The translations under genes were made by a program, and so were the position numbers. A DNA stretch of 34,282 nt from contig SVAX01000012.1 in the NCBI GenBank assembly GCA_015059155.1, forward strand, positions 1 through 34,282, in the 5' to 3' direction. The stretch comes from Bacillota bacterium (lineage in GTDB: Bacteria > Bacillota_I > Bacilli_A > RF39 > UBA660). Positions 22,567 through 29,932 of this stretch are shown here, one piece after another (within the stretch, counting starts at the first letter, position 1; every line of letters starts with the position of its first letter). The notes below the pieces were generated by a model. The model was not told the origin of the DNA, searched no databases, and worked only from the letters and a program-made list of their open reading frames with translations.

Positions 22567-24916
22567 AAAATTTTTAAGTGATTATGTAGATATTAAAGAG
22601 AATATTACTACAAAACAACTTGCAGAAGATATGACTAATGTTGGTAATGAATATGATTCTTGTGAAAGATTAATACCTGCTACTAACTTAGTAATTGGTA
22701 AAGTTATTGAATGTGTTGATCATCCTGATAGTGATCACCTTCATGTATGTAAAGTAGATGTAGGAACTGAAATTTTAAATATTGTTTGTGGTGCTCCTAA
22801 TTGTCGTACTGGACTTAAAGTAATCGTTGCTTTAGCAGGAGCTAAACTTCCAGGTGGAGAAATAAAAAAAGGTATGATTAGAGGAGTAGAATCTAATGGT
22901 ATGTTATGTTCTATGGCAGAACTTGGTTTAGATTCTAAATTCTTAAATGAAAAAGATTATGCTGGAATATATGAATTAAATAGTGAAGCTAAAGTCGGAG
23001 AAGATCCAATCAAATATTTAGGACTTGATGATGAAGTTATTGATTTTGAACTTACTTCAAATAGAGGAGACTTATTAAGTATTTTAGGTATGGCTTATGA
23101 AGTAGGTGCTATATATGGAGAAAAAGTAAAAGATATAGATCTTTCTTATAATGAAAAAGGAAATATAGATTTTAACTTAGATATTAAAACTGATAATTGT
23201 AAATTATTTTTAGCTAAACAAGTTAAAAATGTAACTATAAAAGAAAGTCCAGAATTTATTAAAAATAGATTAATTGCTAGTGGTATTAGACCTATAAATA
23301 ACGTAGTAGATATTTCTAACTATGTAATGCTTGAAACAGGACAGCCATTACACTTCTATGACAACGACTCTTTAGGTGATACTATCGTAGTTAGAATGGC
23401 TGAAAATAATGAATTATTAACAACGTTAGATAACGAAGAAAGAACTTTATCAGCTGACGATATAGTAATAACTGATGGAAGTAAGCCTGTAGGTCTTGCT
23501 GGAGTTATGGGTGGACTTTCTACAGAAATAGAAGAAAATACAAAAAATATATTAATAGAAGCTGCTATATTTAATAATATTAAAATTAGAAAAACTGCTA
23601 AAAAAATACTTAGAAGTGAAGCTTCTAATAGATTTGAAAAAGGTATTGATCCTAAAAGAACTTATATGGCAATAGATAGATGTTGTAATTTGTTAGAAAA
23701 GTATGCTGATGCTACTATAGTTGGTGGTATGGTTAGTATAGATAATACTGATTCTAAAGATAAAGAAATAACAGTTTCTTTAGAAAAAATAAATAAAGTA
23801 TTAGGTACAAATATACAAAAACAAGAAGTTATTGATATTTTTAAAAGACTTGGATTTAGTGTTAAAGAAGAAAATAATGTATTTAATGTAACTGTACCAA
23901 CAAGAAGATTAGATATTTCAATTAAAGAAGATTTAATTGAAGAGGTTGGAAGATACTATGGTATGAATAAAATAGAAGGTTCTAAATTAATTTTACCTTT
24001 AAAAGAAGGTCATTTAGATAGAACTAGAAGACAAATAAAAAACAAAATGATTTCTATGGGATTAAATGAAGCTTTATCTTATGCATTAATTCCAGAAGAT
24101 CAAGTACACAAATACACTACTGATGAATTTACTCATATTAATCTTGCTGATCCTATGAGTGAAGATAGAAAAACACTTCGTTATAGTTTACTTTATTCTT
24201 TAGAACAAATCTACAGCTATAATAAAGCTCGTAATTTTAAAGATACTTGTATTTTTGAAATAGGAAAAGGATTCTTTAAAGAAAATGATGAATACAAAGA
24301 AGAATTAAAACTTGCTGGACTTATGACAGGAAAGTATTACTTAGATATAAATAATACTAATGTAGATTTCTATATTGTAAAAGGTATAGTAGAAGAATTA
24401 CTTGACTATTTAGGATATAGTGGTAGATATACAATAGCTAGTGGTAATGTTCCAAATGAACTTCATCCTGGAGTATCGGCTACTATAAATTTACAAGGTA
24501 ATGTTATTGGTATAATAGGTAAACTTCATCCATCAATTACCAAAGATAATGTATTTGTATTTGAGATTAATTTAGAGAAACTTTTAAAAAATAGAACATC
24601 TAATATTAAATTTAAAGAAATACCAAAATTCTTAGGTATGGAAAAAGATGTTTCATTCGTAGTTAAAAAGAATGTTACTAATAAAGAAATTATTGATGTA
24701 ATAAAAAAATCTGGTGGTAGATTACTTACAAATATAGAAGTATTTGATGTATATACTGGAGATAAAATTAATAATGATGAAGTATCAATTGCTTATAATT
24801 TAAAATTTGAAGATATAAATAAAACACTTACTGAAGAAGAAGTAATGACAGTATTTAATAAAATAATAAGCGATGTAGAAAATAAGATAGGTGCTAAAGT
24901 AAGAAACGGAGAATAG
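22553..24916 (+). CDS. pheT: Phenylalanyl-tRNA synthetase, beta subunit
   Basis: The 787-aa beta subunit carries tRNA recognition and editing. Domains in order: N-terminal segment; EMAP-type tRNA-binding domain (about 40-150, VIECVDHPDSDHLHVCKVD, NIVCGAPN, LPGGEIKKG, GMLCSMAELGL); B3/B4 editing domain (about 205-375, NRGDLLS just before it, RPINNVVDISNYVMLE); B5 domain (about 395-465); catalytic-like core; and C-terminal FDX-ACB domain (about 690-785, IPKFLGMEKDVSFVV). The ATG at 22553, with GAGGAG upstream inside pheS, is preferred over an in-frame ATG at 22532, because homologues begin at MKLSRKFLSDYV. The full length is present. A terminator follows at its stop. Confidence 0.97.
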   Translation: MKLSRKFLSDYVDIKENITTKQLAEDMTNVGNEYDSCERLIPATNLVIGKVIECVDHPDSDHLHVCKVDVGTEILNIVCGAPNCRTGLKVIVALAGAKLPGGEIKKGMIRGVESNGMLCSMAELGLDSKFLNEKDYAGIYELNSEAKVGEDPIKYLGLDDEVIDFELTSNRGDLLSILGMAYEVGAIYGEKVKDIDLSYNEKGNIDFNLDIKTDNCKLFLAKQVKNVTIKESPEFIKNRLIASGIRPINNVVDISNYVMLETGQPLHFYDNDSLGDTIVVRMAENNELLTTLDNEERTLSADDIVITDGSKPVGLAGVMGGLSTEIEENTKNILIEAAIFNNIKIRKTAKKILRSEASNRFEKGIDPKRTYMAIDRCCNLLEKYADATIVGGMVSIDNTDSKDKEITVSLEKINKVLGTNIQKQEVIDIFKRLGFSVKEENNVFNVTVPTRRLDISIKEDLIEEVGRYYGMNKIEGSKLILPLKEGHLDRTRRQIKNKMISMGLNEALSYALIPEDQVHKYTTDEFTHINLADPMSEDRKTLRYSLLYSLEQIYSYNKARNFKDTCIFEIGKGFFKENDEYKEELKLAGLMTGKYYLDINNTNVDFYIVKGIVEELLDYLGYSGRYTIASGNVPNELHPGVSATINLQGNVIGIIGKLHPSITKDNVFVFEINLEKLLKNRTSNIKFKEIPKFLGMEKDVSFVVKKNVTNKEIIDVIKKSGGRLLTNIEVFDVYTGDKINNDEVSIAYNLKFEDINKTLTEEEVMTVFNKIISDVENKIGAKVRNGE

Positions 24917-24930
24917 TATATTCTCTTTTT
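24908..24930 (+). terminator. Intrinsic terminator after pheT
   Basis: GAGAATA / TATTCTC seven-pair stem with a GTA loop overlapping the pheT stop, followed by five T residues. Confidence 0.75.
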
Positions 24931-24984
24931 CTTTACTTTTTAATTTTTTTATGATAAGATAAAGGCCTTTGTAAGGGGTGTTTT

Positions 24985-26223
24985 ATGAAGTATTTTAAAC
25001 AATTCTTAGAATTATTTAAATCGTTATTTAAAATTGGTAAACAAACAACAAAGTTAGATAGTTTATTAGATCAAATAGATGTAGGTGACATTATTTGGGC
25101 TAAAAGATATGAAACTAAAGAGGAAAAAAAATTAATACCAGAGGGACATTTAGAAGGGCCGTCTATTGTATTAGACAAGTGTGATAAAGGATTAGTATGT
25201 TCTCCTGGAACTAGTGTTTATCATGAAAACGAGATTTCCAAATATTTTGAATTAGATAATTTAGATTATAGATTGATGAAAAAAACTTTTTTTAGACTAA
25301 GTGATTTACGTATTATTGATAATAAAACTTTTATTAAAAAGTTAGATAGATTAAAAGAAGAAGATATGAAAAGTTTATTAAGACAATTAAAAATAAGCAG
25401 AAATAATTATTATAAAATTGATGGAGAAAAACATAAAATTTTTGTTGAACTTGATGTAGGGGATATAATTAATAAAGTTTTTAATTATTTAATAATTGAT
25501 ATTGTTGATAATAAATTTTTATGTATTCCAATAAAACAAACAAATACAGATTTAAAATATAATTTAAAATTTGATTATTTTAGAAATTTAGATTATTCTA
25601 AAGTTACTTTAATAGATAATAATGAAGACATTAAATATTTAAATAGTGCTTCTAGTAATTCATTACTTTTTGTTTTGAAAAAACAAAAAGAATATGTGGA
25701 ACACTCTAAAAATCAAAAAATTACTCAAAGAGGTAGTGTTATTAATAAAGATAATAAATACTATTATGTTTATGGAGAAGAAGGTCCTGATTGGTTAGTT
25801 TTTGAAATAAGCAAATTAAAAAGCCAAAAATTAGATGTAATTATTATAAACAATAAAAAGTTTTATACTGATTATAAGAATAAAACCATTAATAAAGAAG
25901 AAAATTTTAATACTTTATCATTAGCTACTTCATCTGAAATAGATGAAATAAAAGAAAAAAGAAAAGAATATATAAAATCACACAAAGATATAAAAATTAA
26001 TGAAGCAATAAGTAAAATTGATAAAGTAGAAACAATAAAACTTGAATATAATAAAAAAGTTATTATTAATGGTGAGGAATATATTATTAGCGAGATAATA
26101 GGAAATATGATTGGTTGCATGAATAAAGGTGATATAGTTTTACCACAAAGAAAATTAAAATATTTTAATATAAATAATGTTAAGATAGAAGAAGTTATTG
26201 AAGAAAAAGTATTAAAAAAATAA
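24985..26223 (+). CDS. Hypothetical protein with repeated beta-barrel-like units (weak PemK/MazF-like start)
   Basis: The 412-aa protein has no family I can name securely. After an amphipathic N-terminus, residues 32-75 (VGDIIWAKRY...PEGHLEGPSIVL) resemble the opening strands of PemK/MazF-type SH3-like barrels. Comparable units recur: VGDIINKVFNYLIIDIV at about 158, RGSVINKDNKYYYVYG at about 249, and a short VIINGEEYIISEIIG at about 359. The first three are each followed by a Lys/Asp-rich stretch and a charged helix (about 115-138, 218-240, 310-332). I infer three or four degenerate tandem copies of one domain. None shows a catalytic pattern, and no antitoxin is adjacent. The ribosome site is AAGGGGTG. 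Confidence 0.6.
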   Translation: MKYFKQFLELFKSLFKIGKQTTKLDSLLDQIDVGDIIWAKRYETKEEKKLIPEGHLEGPSIVLDKCDKGLVCSPGTSVYHENEISKYFELDNLDYRLMKKTFFRLSDLRIIDNKTFIKKLDRLKEEDMKSLLRQLKISRNNYYKIDGEKHKIFVELDVGDIINKVFNYLIIDIVDNKFLCIPIKQTNTDLKYNLKFDYFRNLDYSKVTLIDNNEDIKYLNSASSNSLLFVLKKQKEYVEHSKNQKITQRGSVINKDNKYYYVYGEEGPDWLVFEISKLKSQKLDVIIINNKKFYTDYKNKTINKEENFNTLSLATSSEIDEIKEKRKEYIKSHKDIKINEAISKIDKVETIKLEYNKKVIINGEEYIISEIIGNMIGCMNKGDIVLPQRKLKYFNINNVKIEEVIEEKVLKK

Positions 26224-26275
26224 AATTCTACATATTTCTTACTAAAAATAATTTACAATAAAATAGGTGAGGAGT

Positions 26276-26653
26276 ATGTACTATTTATTTATAATAAAAG
26301 ACAATTACTTTAAAAATAATAAAGAATATCTATATGATATATTATATAGGTTAAAAACTATGCATAAAGAAAATTATAGTTATGGTATTAGTTTATATTA
26401 TAATATTTGTAATTTATTTGATGTAAAAGCATTAAAACATTATATTAAATCTAAAACTAATTTAGAATTTAAAAATAATAAATTTTATTTAGATAAATAT
26501 AATTATTTTGAAGTAAGAAAAAGTTGTTGTGTTATTAATAATGATAAATATTTAAAAGAGATACTTTGTATATTTTATATCTACAATAAAAATATATTTA
26601 TATGCAATTTTGATACTAATGAATATTTTTGGTTAAGAGATAAATTTAAATAA
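26276..26653 (+). CDS. Putative SirA-like sporulation inhibitor of replication
   Basis: The 125-aa protein resembles SirA (YneE) in overall size and in its two recognisable ends: an N-terminal YYLFIIKDNYF (compare hxYYIYLIEEExA..YF) and a C-terminal FEVRKSCCVI...FICNFDTNEYFWL (compare the Bacillus ending with a ...WLNP turn). In Bacillus subtilis SirA binds domain I of DnaA and blocks new rounds of replication under Spo0A control. The gene immediately upstream of yneF is sirA in Bacillus, and here the next gene is yneF, which supports the call. ATG 26276 is chosen over an in-frame GTG at 26267, which is part of the GGTGAGG ribosome site. Sequence identity is low; confidence rests on pattern plus synteny. 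Confidence 0.55.
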   Translation: MYYLFIIKDNYFKNNKEYLYDILYRLKTMHKENYSYGISLYYNICNLFDVKALKHYIKSKTNLEFKNNKFYLDKYNYFEVRKSCCVINNDKYLKEILCIFYIYNKNIFICNFDTNEYFWLRDKFK

Positions 26654-26665
26654 TAGTTGAAAAGC

Positions 26666-26694
26666 TTGAAAAACGAAGTGTAATATAGTAAAAT
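26666..26694 (+). promoter_or_regulatory. Promoter for yneF
   Basis: TTGAAA at 26666-26671 and TAAAAT at 26689-26694 with a 17-bp spacer, located 22 bp before the yneF start. Confidence 0.6.
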
Positions 26695-26716
26695 ATAGTA
26701 AGAAAGGATGATATTT

Positions 26717-26926
26717 ATGTTAATGGATATATTATATATAGTAATAGGATTAGTAGTAGGAGTTATTTTAGGATTTTTCTTAGCTAGAACTTACATGAAA
26801 AAATATTTGAAGAAAAACCCACCTATAAATGAACAAATGATTAAAGCTATGATGACACAAATGGGAAGAACTCCTAGTCAAAAGCAAGTTAATCAAATGA
26901 TGAAGTCTATGAATAAATATATGTAA
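26717..26926 (+). CDS. yneF: UPF0154 (YneF) small membrane protein
   Basis: The 69-aa protein has one N-terminal TM segment (about 4-24, [19 protein letters not shown]) and the highly conserved cytoplasmic tail of the YneF family: [19 protein letters not shown] followed by [15 protein letters not shown]. The start at 26717 is chosen for 9-nt spacing from AAAGG; the in-frame ATG at 26708 touches the ribosome site. The molecular role of YneF is unknown; its gene commonly follows sirA in Bacillus, as it does here. Confidence 0.93.
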   Translation: MLMDILYIVIGLVVGVILGFFLARTYMKKYLKKNPPINEQMIKAMMTQMGRTPSQKQVNQMMKSMNKYM

Positions 26927-26955
26927 TAGATTAATTTTACTTTTTTATGATTGTG

Positions 26956-26964
26956 TGTTATAAT
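26956..26964 (+). promoter_or_regulatory. Extended -10 promoter upstream of the small membrane gene
   Basis: TGTTATAAT, a perfect -10 with TGn extension, 31 bp before the start at 26995. The -35 is weak. Confidence 0.5.
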
Positions 26965-26994
26965 AACGATCATCTACAGAAAAGGAAGGCAATT

Positions 26995-27195
26995 ATGAAA
27001 AAGTTTATAGGTAAGCAAAAGAACTGTTTTTGGACTTTGTTAGGTTTAATATTAGTTTGTGAAATTTTGCTTAAAATAGATAATAAAATTATTCAATCTA
27101 TAGGTATTGTTTTAACACCTTTTATAGTGATGTTTGGATACTTATTGATCAGAAATGATGAAAAAAATTTAACACAAAAAAACGAAGAAAATTAA
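26995..27195 (+). CDS. 66-residue hypothetical membrane protein
   Basis: ATG 26995 has AAAGGAAGG about 7 nt upstream, so it is preferred over the longer in-frame ORF from 26947. The product has two hydrophobic segments (about 12-25 and 35-52, IGIVLTPFIVMFGYLLI) between a Lys-rich start and a polar tail ending NEEN. No family is recognised. It has its own promoter and shares a bidirectional terminator with the convergent lipoprotein gene. Confidence 0.65.
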   Translation: MKKFIGKQKNCFWTLLGLILVCEILLKIDNKIIQSIGIVLTPFIVMFGYLLIRNDEKNLTQKNEEN

Positions 27196-27207
27196 TTCTT
27201 CGTTTTT
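27178..27207. terminator. Bidirectional terminator between convergent genes
   Basis: Perfect 12-pair stem AAAAACGAAGAA (27178-27189) / TTCTTCGTTTTT (27196-27207) with a six-base loop. A-tract on one side and T-tract on the other let it serve both the small membrane gene on the plus strand and the lipoprotein gene on the minus strand. Confidence 0.92.
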
Positions 27208-28054
27208 ATTTATACAATTGTAATTTTAAATTTTCTAAGTTTTGATCCATTAAAAGAATGTAATTGTTCTTTTCTACATTAATATCTTGTAAATTTGTCA
27301 TAGTATAAAGTTCTAAAGAAGAAGCATCAGTTTCTTTCAGAAACTCATTTATTTCTTCATTATCTTCTTTATATTTAATAAATACATAATCACAAGTTCC
27401 ATCTTTTAATAATTCTTTAGCTTCATTAATAGTTTTTTCTTTTGCTGTATCTGGATCAATAGAAATAACATCAATTCCATATTTTTCTAAAAATAGAAAA
27501 GCATCATCACTAACGATAATAGTAGTATTAGAAGCTTTTTTCATTGTTGAATAATATTTTCCGTCTAATTTAGTTAATTCTATTTTTAAATTTTCATAGT
27601 TTTCATCTATTTCATTAATTAAATAAGTACTATTTATATATTCTTTAAATCCTTCTTTAATTTTATTTGCAATAGTAAGCAAATTATTTGGATCTAACCA
27701 TAATTCTTCTATAGAGTATTCATAATTTATTTTTTCTGTACTATTAATTATTAATAAATTATCATTATACATTTGCTTTACATAATTTTTTTCATCTGAT
27801 AATTCATTAAAAACAAATAAATCATATTCACTATATTGTTCTAATAATACATCAGTAATAGTAAAATCAATTGCTTCATCATCTTTTGGATAAATACTAG
27901 TAATAGTACTATGGTCCCCATATAATTCACTAACTACATATTCAATAGGGTAATAAGATGTGATAATTTTTATATCCTCCATAGAATCATTATTAAAACA
28001 TCCTGTCAACCCTAACAATATAATTCCTATAAATAAACTTTTAATTTTTTTCAT
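27206..28054 (-). CDS. ZnuA-like (cluster A-I) metal-binding lipoprotein homologue lacking the His ligands
   Basis: The 282-aa protein has a lipoprotein signal (MKKIKSLFIG..., lipobox LTGC with Cys19) and the scaffold of ZnuA/TroA-type metal-binding proteins: TSYYPIEYVVSELYGD, YDLFVFN, LWLDPNNLLTIANKI and a paired C-terminal lobe. The expected metal ligands are changed. Where the family has PHxFE/PHDYE, this has EAIDF (Ile62). Where it has H-x-W-x-DP, this has ELWLDP (Glu117). Where it has SHDAF, this has SDDAF (Asp183). So it probably does not bind zinc or manganese in the usual way. No permease or ATPase genes are adjacent. It overlaps the 3' end of yidD by 14 nt and is presumably co-transcribed with it. 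Confidence 0.75.
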   Translation of the reverse strand: MKKIKSLFIGIILLGLTGCFNNDSMEDIKIITSYYPIEYVVSELYGDHSTITSIYPKDDEAIDFTITDVLLEQYSEYDLFVFNELSDEKNYVKQMYNDNLLIINSTEKINYEYSIEELWLDPNNLLTIANKIKEGFKEYINSTYLINEIDENYENLKIELTKLDGKYYSTMKKASNTTIIVSDDAFLFLEKYGIDVISIDPDTAKEKTINEAKELLKDGTCDYVFIKYKEDNEEINEFLKETDASSLELYTMTNLQDINVEKNNYILLMDQNLENLKLQLYK

Positions 28055-28271
28055 ATTTCTTCTCCTTTATCAAAGGATCATATCCACCATTAGATAGTGG
28101 ATTGCACCTCATTATTCTTTTAATAGTAAGTATACTTCCTTTAATGCAGCCATAAGTATTAATAGCCTCAATTCCATAATTGGAGCAAGTAGGTATGAAT
28201 TTACAGGCTTTATGAGACCTAAATGGCAGCATCTGATATACTCTAATACAACCTATTAGTATATATTTCAT
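28041..28271 (-). CDS. yidD: Membrane protein insertion efficiency factor
   Basis: YidD is a small membrane-associated protein that helps YidC insert proteins. The 76-aa product has the family core: LIGCIRVYQ, then CKFIPTCSNYGIEAINTYG (Cys23, Cys29) and IKRIMRCNPLSNGGYDP (Cys56, GGYDP). The N-terminus is slightly shortened in the FISP loop (QMLPFRSHKA). It is usually found with rnpA and yidC, but here it is separate and overlaps the ZnuA-like gene. The start ATG is at 28269-28271 on the minus strand. Confidence 0.94.
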   Translation of the reverse strand: MKYILIGCIRVYQMLPFRSHKACKFIPTCSNYGIEAINTYGCIKGSILTIKRIMRCNPLSNGGYDPLIKEKKYEKN

Positions 28272-28286
28272 TTTAACACCACTATA

Positions 28287-28292
28287 ATTATA
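28287..28292 (-). promoter_or_regulatory. Possible -10 element for yidD
   Basis: On the minus strand the sequence reads TATAAT, with a weak TTTACT 17 bp upstream (28310-28315). It would give a very short leader before the yidD ATG. It is divergent from the rnc promoter. Confidence 0.4.
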
Positions 28293-28342
28293 CTAAAAAA
28301 GAAGGAAAAAGTAAAATAAGAATTTCTATTTTTATAAATTTT

Positions 28343-28351
28343 TGATATAAT
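28343..28351 (+). promoter_or_regulatory. Extended -10 promoter for rnc
   Basis: TGATATAAT, a perfect -10 with TGn extension, 16 bp before the rnc start; no clear -35. Confidence 0.55.
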
Positions 28352-28367
28352 GGTATGGGTGGTATGA

Positions 28368-29051
28368 ATGGAATTATTAGAAAAATTAGAAATACCTTAT
28401 AAAAATGTTAAATTATATGAAAGGGCATTAACTCATACTTCGTTTGCTAATGAAAATGCTGTTAAAAGTTATGAAAGATTAGAATTCTTAGGAGATACAG
28501 TACTTGATTTAGTTATAAGTGATTATTTATATAAGAATACTGAGTATGAAGAAGGTAAGATGACTAAATATAGAAGTCATTATGTATGCGAAAATGCTAA
28601 CTTCGAATATTCTACAAGACTTGGTTTAAATGAGTATTTAAGATTAGGACATGGTGAAGAAGAAAGAGGAGGAAAGTATAGGAAAGCAATAGTTGCTGAT
28701 ATTTTTGAATCTTTTATAGGAGCTATGTACTTAGATTTGGGATATGATGAAGTTAAGAAATTTATTTATAAACATATTATACCTTTAATAGAAGATAAAA
28801 CAGTAGATTTCTTTGATGATTATAAATCAGTATTACAAGAATTAGTACAAACAGATAAGAAAAGTTTAGAGTATGTTGTAATAGATGAACAAGGTCCTGC
28901 TCATGACAAAACATTTACAGTAGAAGTAAAAATAGATAATATAGTATATGGAGAGGGTACTGCTCACAGTAAAAAAGAAGCAGAACAAATAGCTGCAAAA
29001 GATGCTTTAAAAAAAGCACAAAACGGTAATTTTAACAAGGAGGAGAGATAA
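28368..29051 (+). CDS. rnc: Ribonuclease III
   Basis: RNase III cleaves double-stranded RNA, including rRNA precursors. The 227-aa protein has the signature ERLEFLGDTVLD (36-47) with Glu39 and Asp43, and the second catalytic pair Asp111 and Glu114 in DIFESFIGAMYLD. The C-terminal double-stranded-RNA-binding domain (about 150-224) begins DYKSVLQELVQ and ends with AEQIAAKDALKKA. The ATG at 28368 fits GGGTGG upstream; an overlapping out-of-frame ATG at 28364 is not used. It is followed 2 nt later by yebC, whose ribosome site AAGGAGGAG lies at the rnc 3' end, so both genes are one operon. Confidence 0.97.
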   Translation: MELLEKLEIPYKNVKLYERALTHTSFANENAVKSYERLEFLGDTVLDLVISDYLYKNTEYEEGKMTKYRSHYVCENANFEYSTRLGLNEYLRLGHGEEERGGKYRKAIVADIFESFIGAMYLDLGYDEVKKFIYKHIIPLIEDKTVDFFDDYKSVLQELVQTDKKSLEYVVIDEQGPAHDKTFTVEVKIDNIVYGEGTAHSKKEAEQIAAKDALKKAQNGNFNKEER

Positions 29052-29053
29052 TT

Positions 29054-29767
29054 ATGGGAAGATTTCCAAATATAGCAGCTGCTAAAGCTAAAACAGGAGC
29101 AGCTAAAGGTAAATTATATGGTATGTATGCTAAAGAAATATATCAAACAGCAAAAAATGGAGGTACTACTCCAGAAGGGAATCCAGCGCTAAAACGTTTA
29201 ATTGAAAAAGCTAAGAAAGACCAAGTACCTGGTGATGTAATTAAAAGAGCTATAGATAAAGTTAATAGTGGTACTGGTGAAAACTATGAAACATTAACTT
29301 ACGAATTATTTGGACCAAATGGTTCTACATTAATGGTAGAATGTTTAACAGATAATGTAAATAGAAGTGTAAGTGATGTTAGAACTGTAGTTAATAAGTG
29401 TAAGGTTAAAATGGGAGCTATGGGTAGTGTAGCTTATATGTATGATAATTTATGTATAGTAGGATTTACAGGCCTTACAGAAGATGAAATTATGAATGCT
29501 TTAATAGAAAATGATATAGACTTTGTAGATATGGAAAATACAGATGGAAATACATTAATATATGGTAATCCTAATGATTTATTTAGAATTAAAGAAGCTA
29601 TATTAAGTATTAAGGGAGATATAGAATTTACAGTAGATGAAATATCCTTACTTCCAAAAGATAGAATTACACTAATAGGTGAAGATTTAGAAACATTTAA
29701 TAAATTACTTACTATGTTAGATGAAGTAGATGATGTACAAAATGTGTATCATAATGTAGAACTTTAA
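29054..29767 (+). CDS. YebC/PmpR family protein, YeeI type (YebC2-like)
   Basis: The 237-aa protein has the three-domain YebC/TACO1 fold. Its N-terminal GRFPNIAAAKAKTGAAKGKLY differs from the GHSKW start of the main YebC group and resembles Bacillus YeeI (YebC2/YeeN). Other family blocks: FGPNGSTLMVECLTDNVNR, MGAMGSVAYMYD and ending DVQNVYHNVEL. Recent work assigns YebC2-type proteins to relief of ribosome stalling at proline-rich sequences; older annotations call them transcriptional regulators. It is co-transcribed with rnc. The strong ribosome site lies within the end of rnc, and a terminator follows at the stop codon. Confidence 0.93.
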   Translation: MGRFPNIAAAKAKTGAAKGKLYGMYAKEIYQTAKNGGTTPEGNPALKRLIEKAKKDQVPGDVIKRAIDKVNSGTGENYETLTYELFGPNGSTLMVECLTDNVNRSVSDVRTVVNKCKVKMGAMGSVAYMYDNLCIVGFTGLTEDEIMNALIENDIDFVDMENTDGNTLIYGNPNDLFRIKEAILSIKGDIEFTVDEISLLPKDRITLIGEDLETFNKLLTMLDEVDDVQNVYHNVEL

Positions 29768-29790
29768 TACCACAAATCGTGGTATTTTTT
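29766..29790 (+). terminator. Intrinsic terminator after yebC
   Basis: AATACCAC / GTGGTATT eight-pair stem with a five-base loop, beginning inside the stop codon and followed by T residues. Confidence 0.9.
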
Positions 29791-29841
29791 ATATATTAAG
29801 AAAGTTATTGGTAATTTCATCAAAGTTTCACATAAATTTCA

Positions 29842-29870
29842 TTTACAAACAAATGTTCTTGTGATATAAT
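29842..29870 (+). promoter_or_regulatory. Sigma-A promoter for dinD
   Basis: TTTACA at 29842-29847 and TATAAT at 29865-29870 with a 17-bp spacer and a TGA extension before the -10. A LexA-like operator lies between the two hexamers. Confidence 0.82.
29846..29859 (+). promoter_or_regulatory. LexA (DinR)-like SOS operator
   Basis: CAAACAAATGTTCT matches the Gram-positive LexA box CGAACRNRYGTTCG at all but two of 14 positions (A for G at the second and T for G at the last). It overlaps the -35 and spacer of the dinD promoter, a position suited to repression. Confidence 0.7.
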
Positions 29871-29932
29871 TTGAATACAACTAAAACAATGGCTTGATTA
29901 TTAAAAATAATTATTATATAAAGGAGGTTAGT

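Noticed and set aside
25872-26120. 82-aa hydrophobic minus-strand ORF
   Set aside because: Antisense of a Lys/Asn/Ile-rich coding region; no ribosome site.
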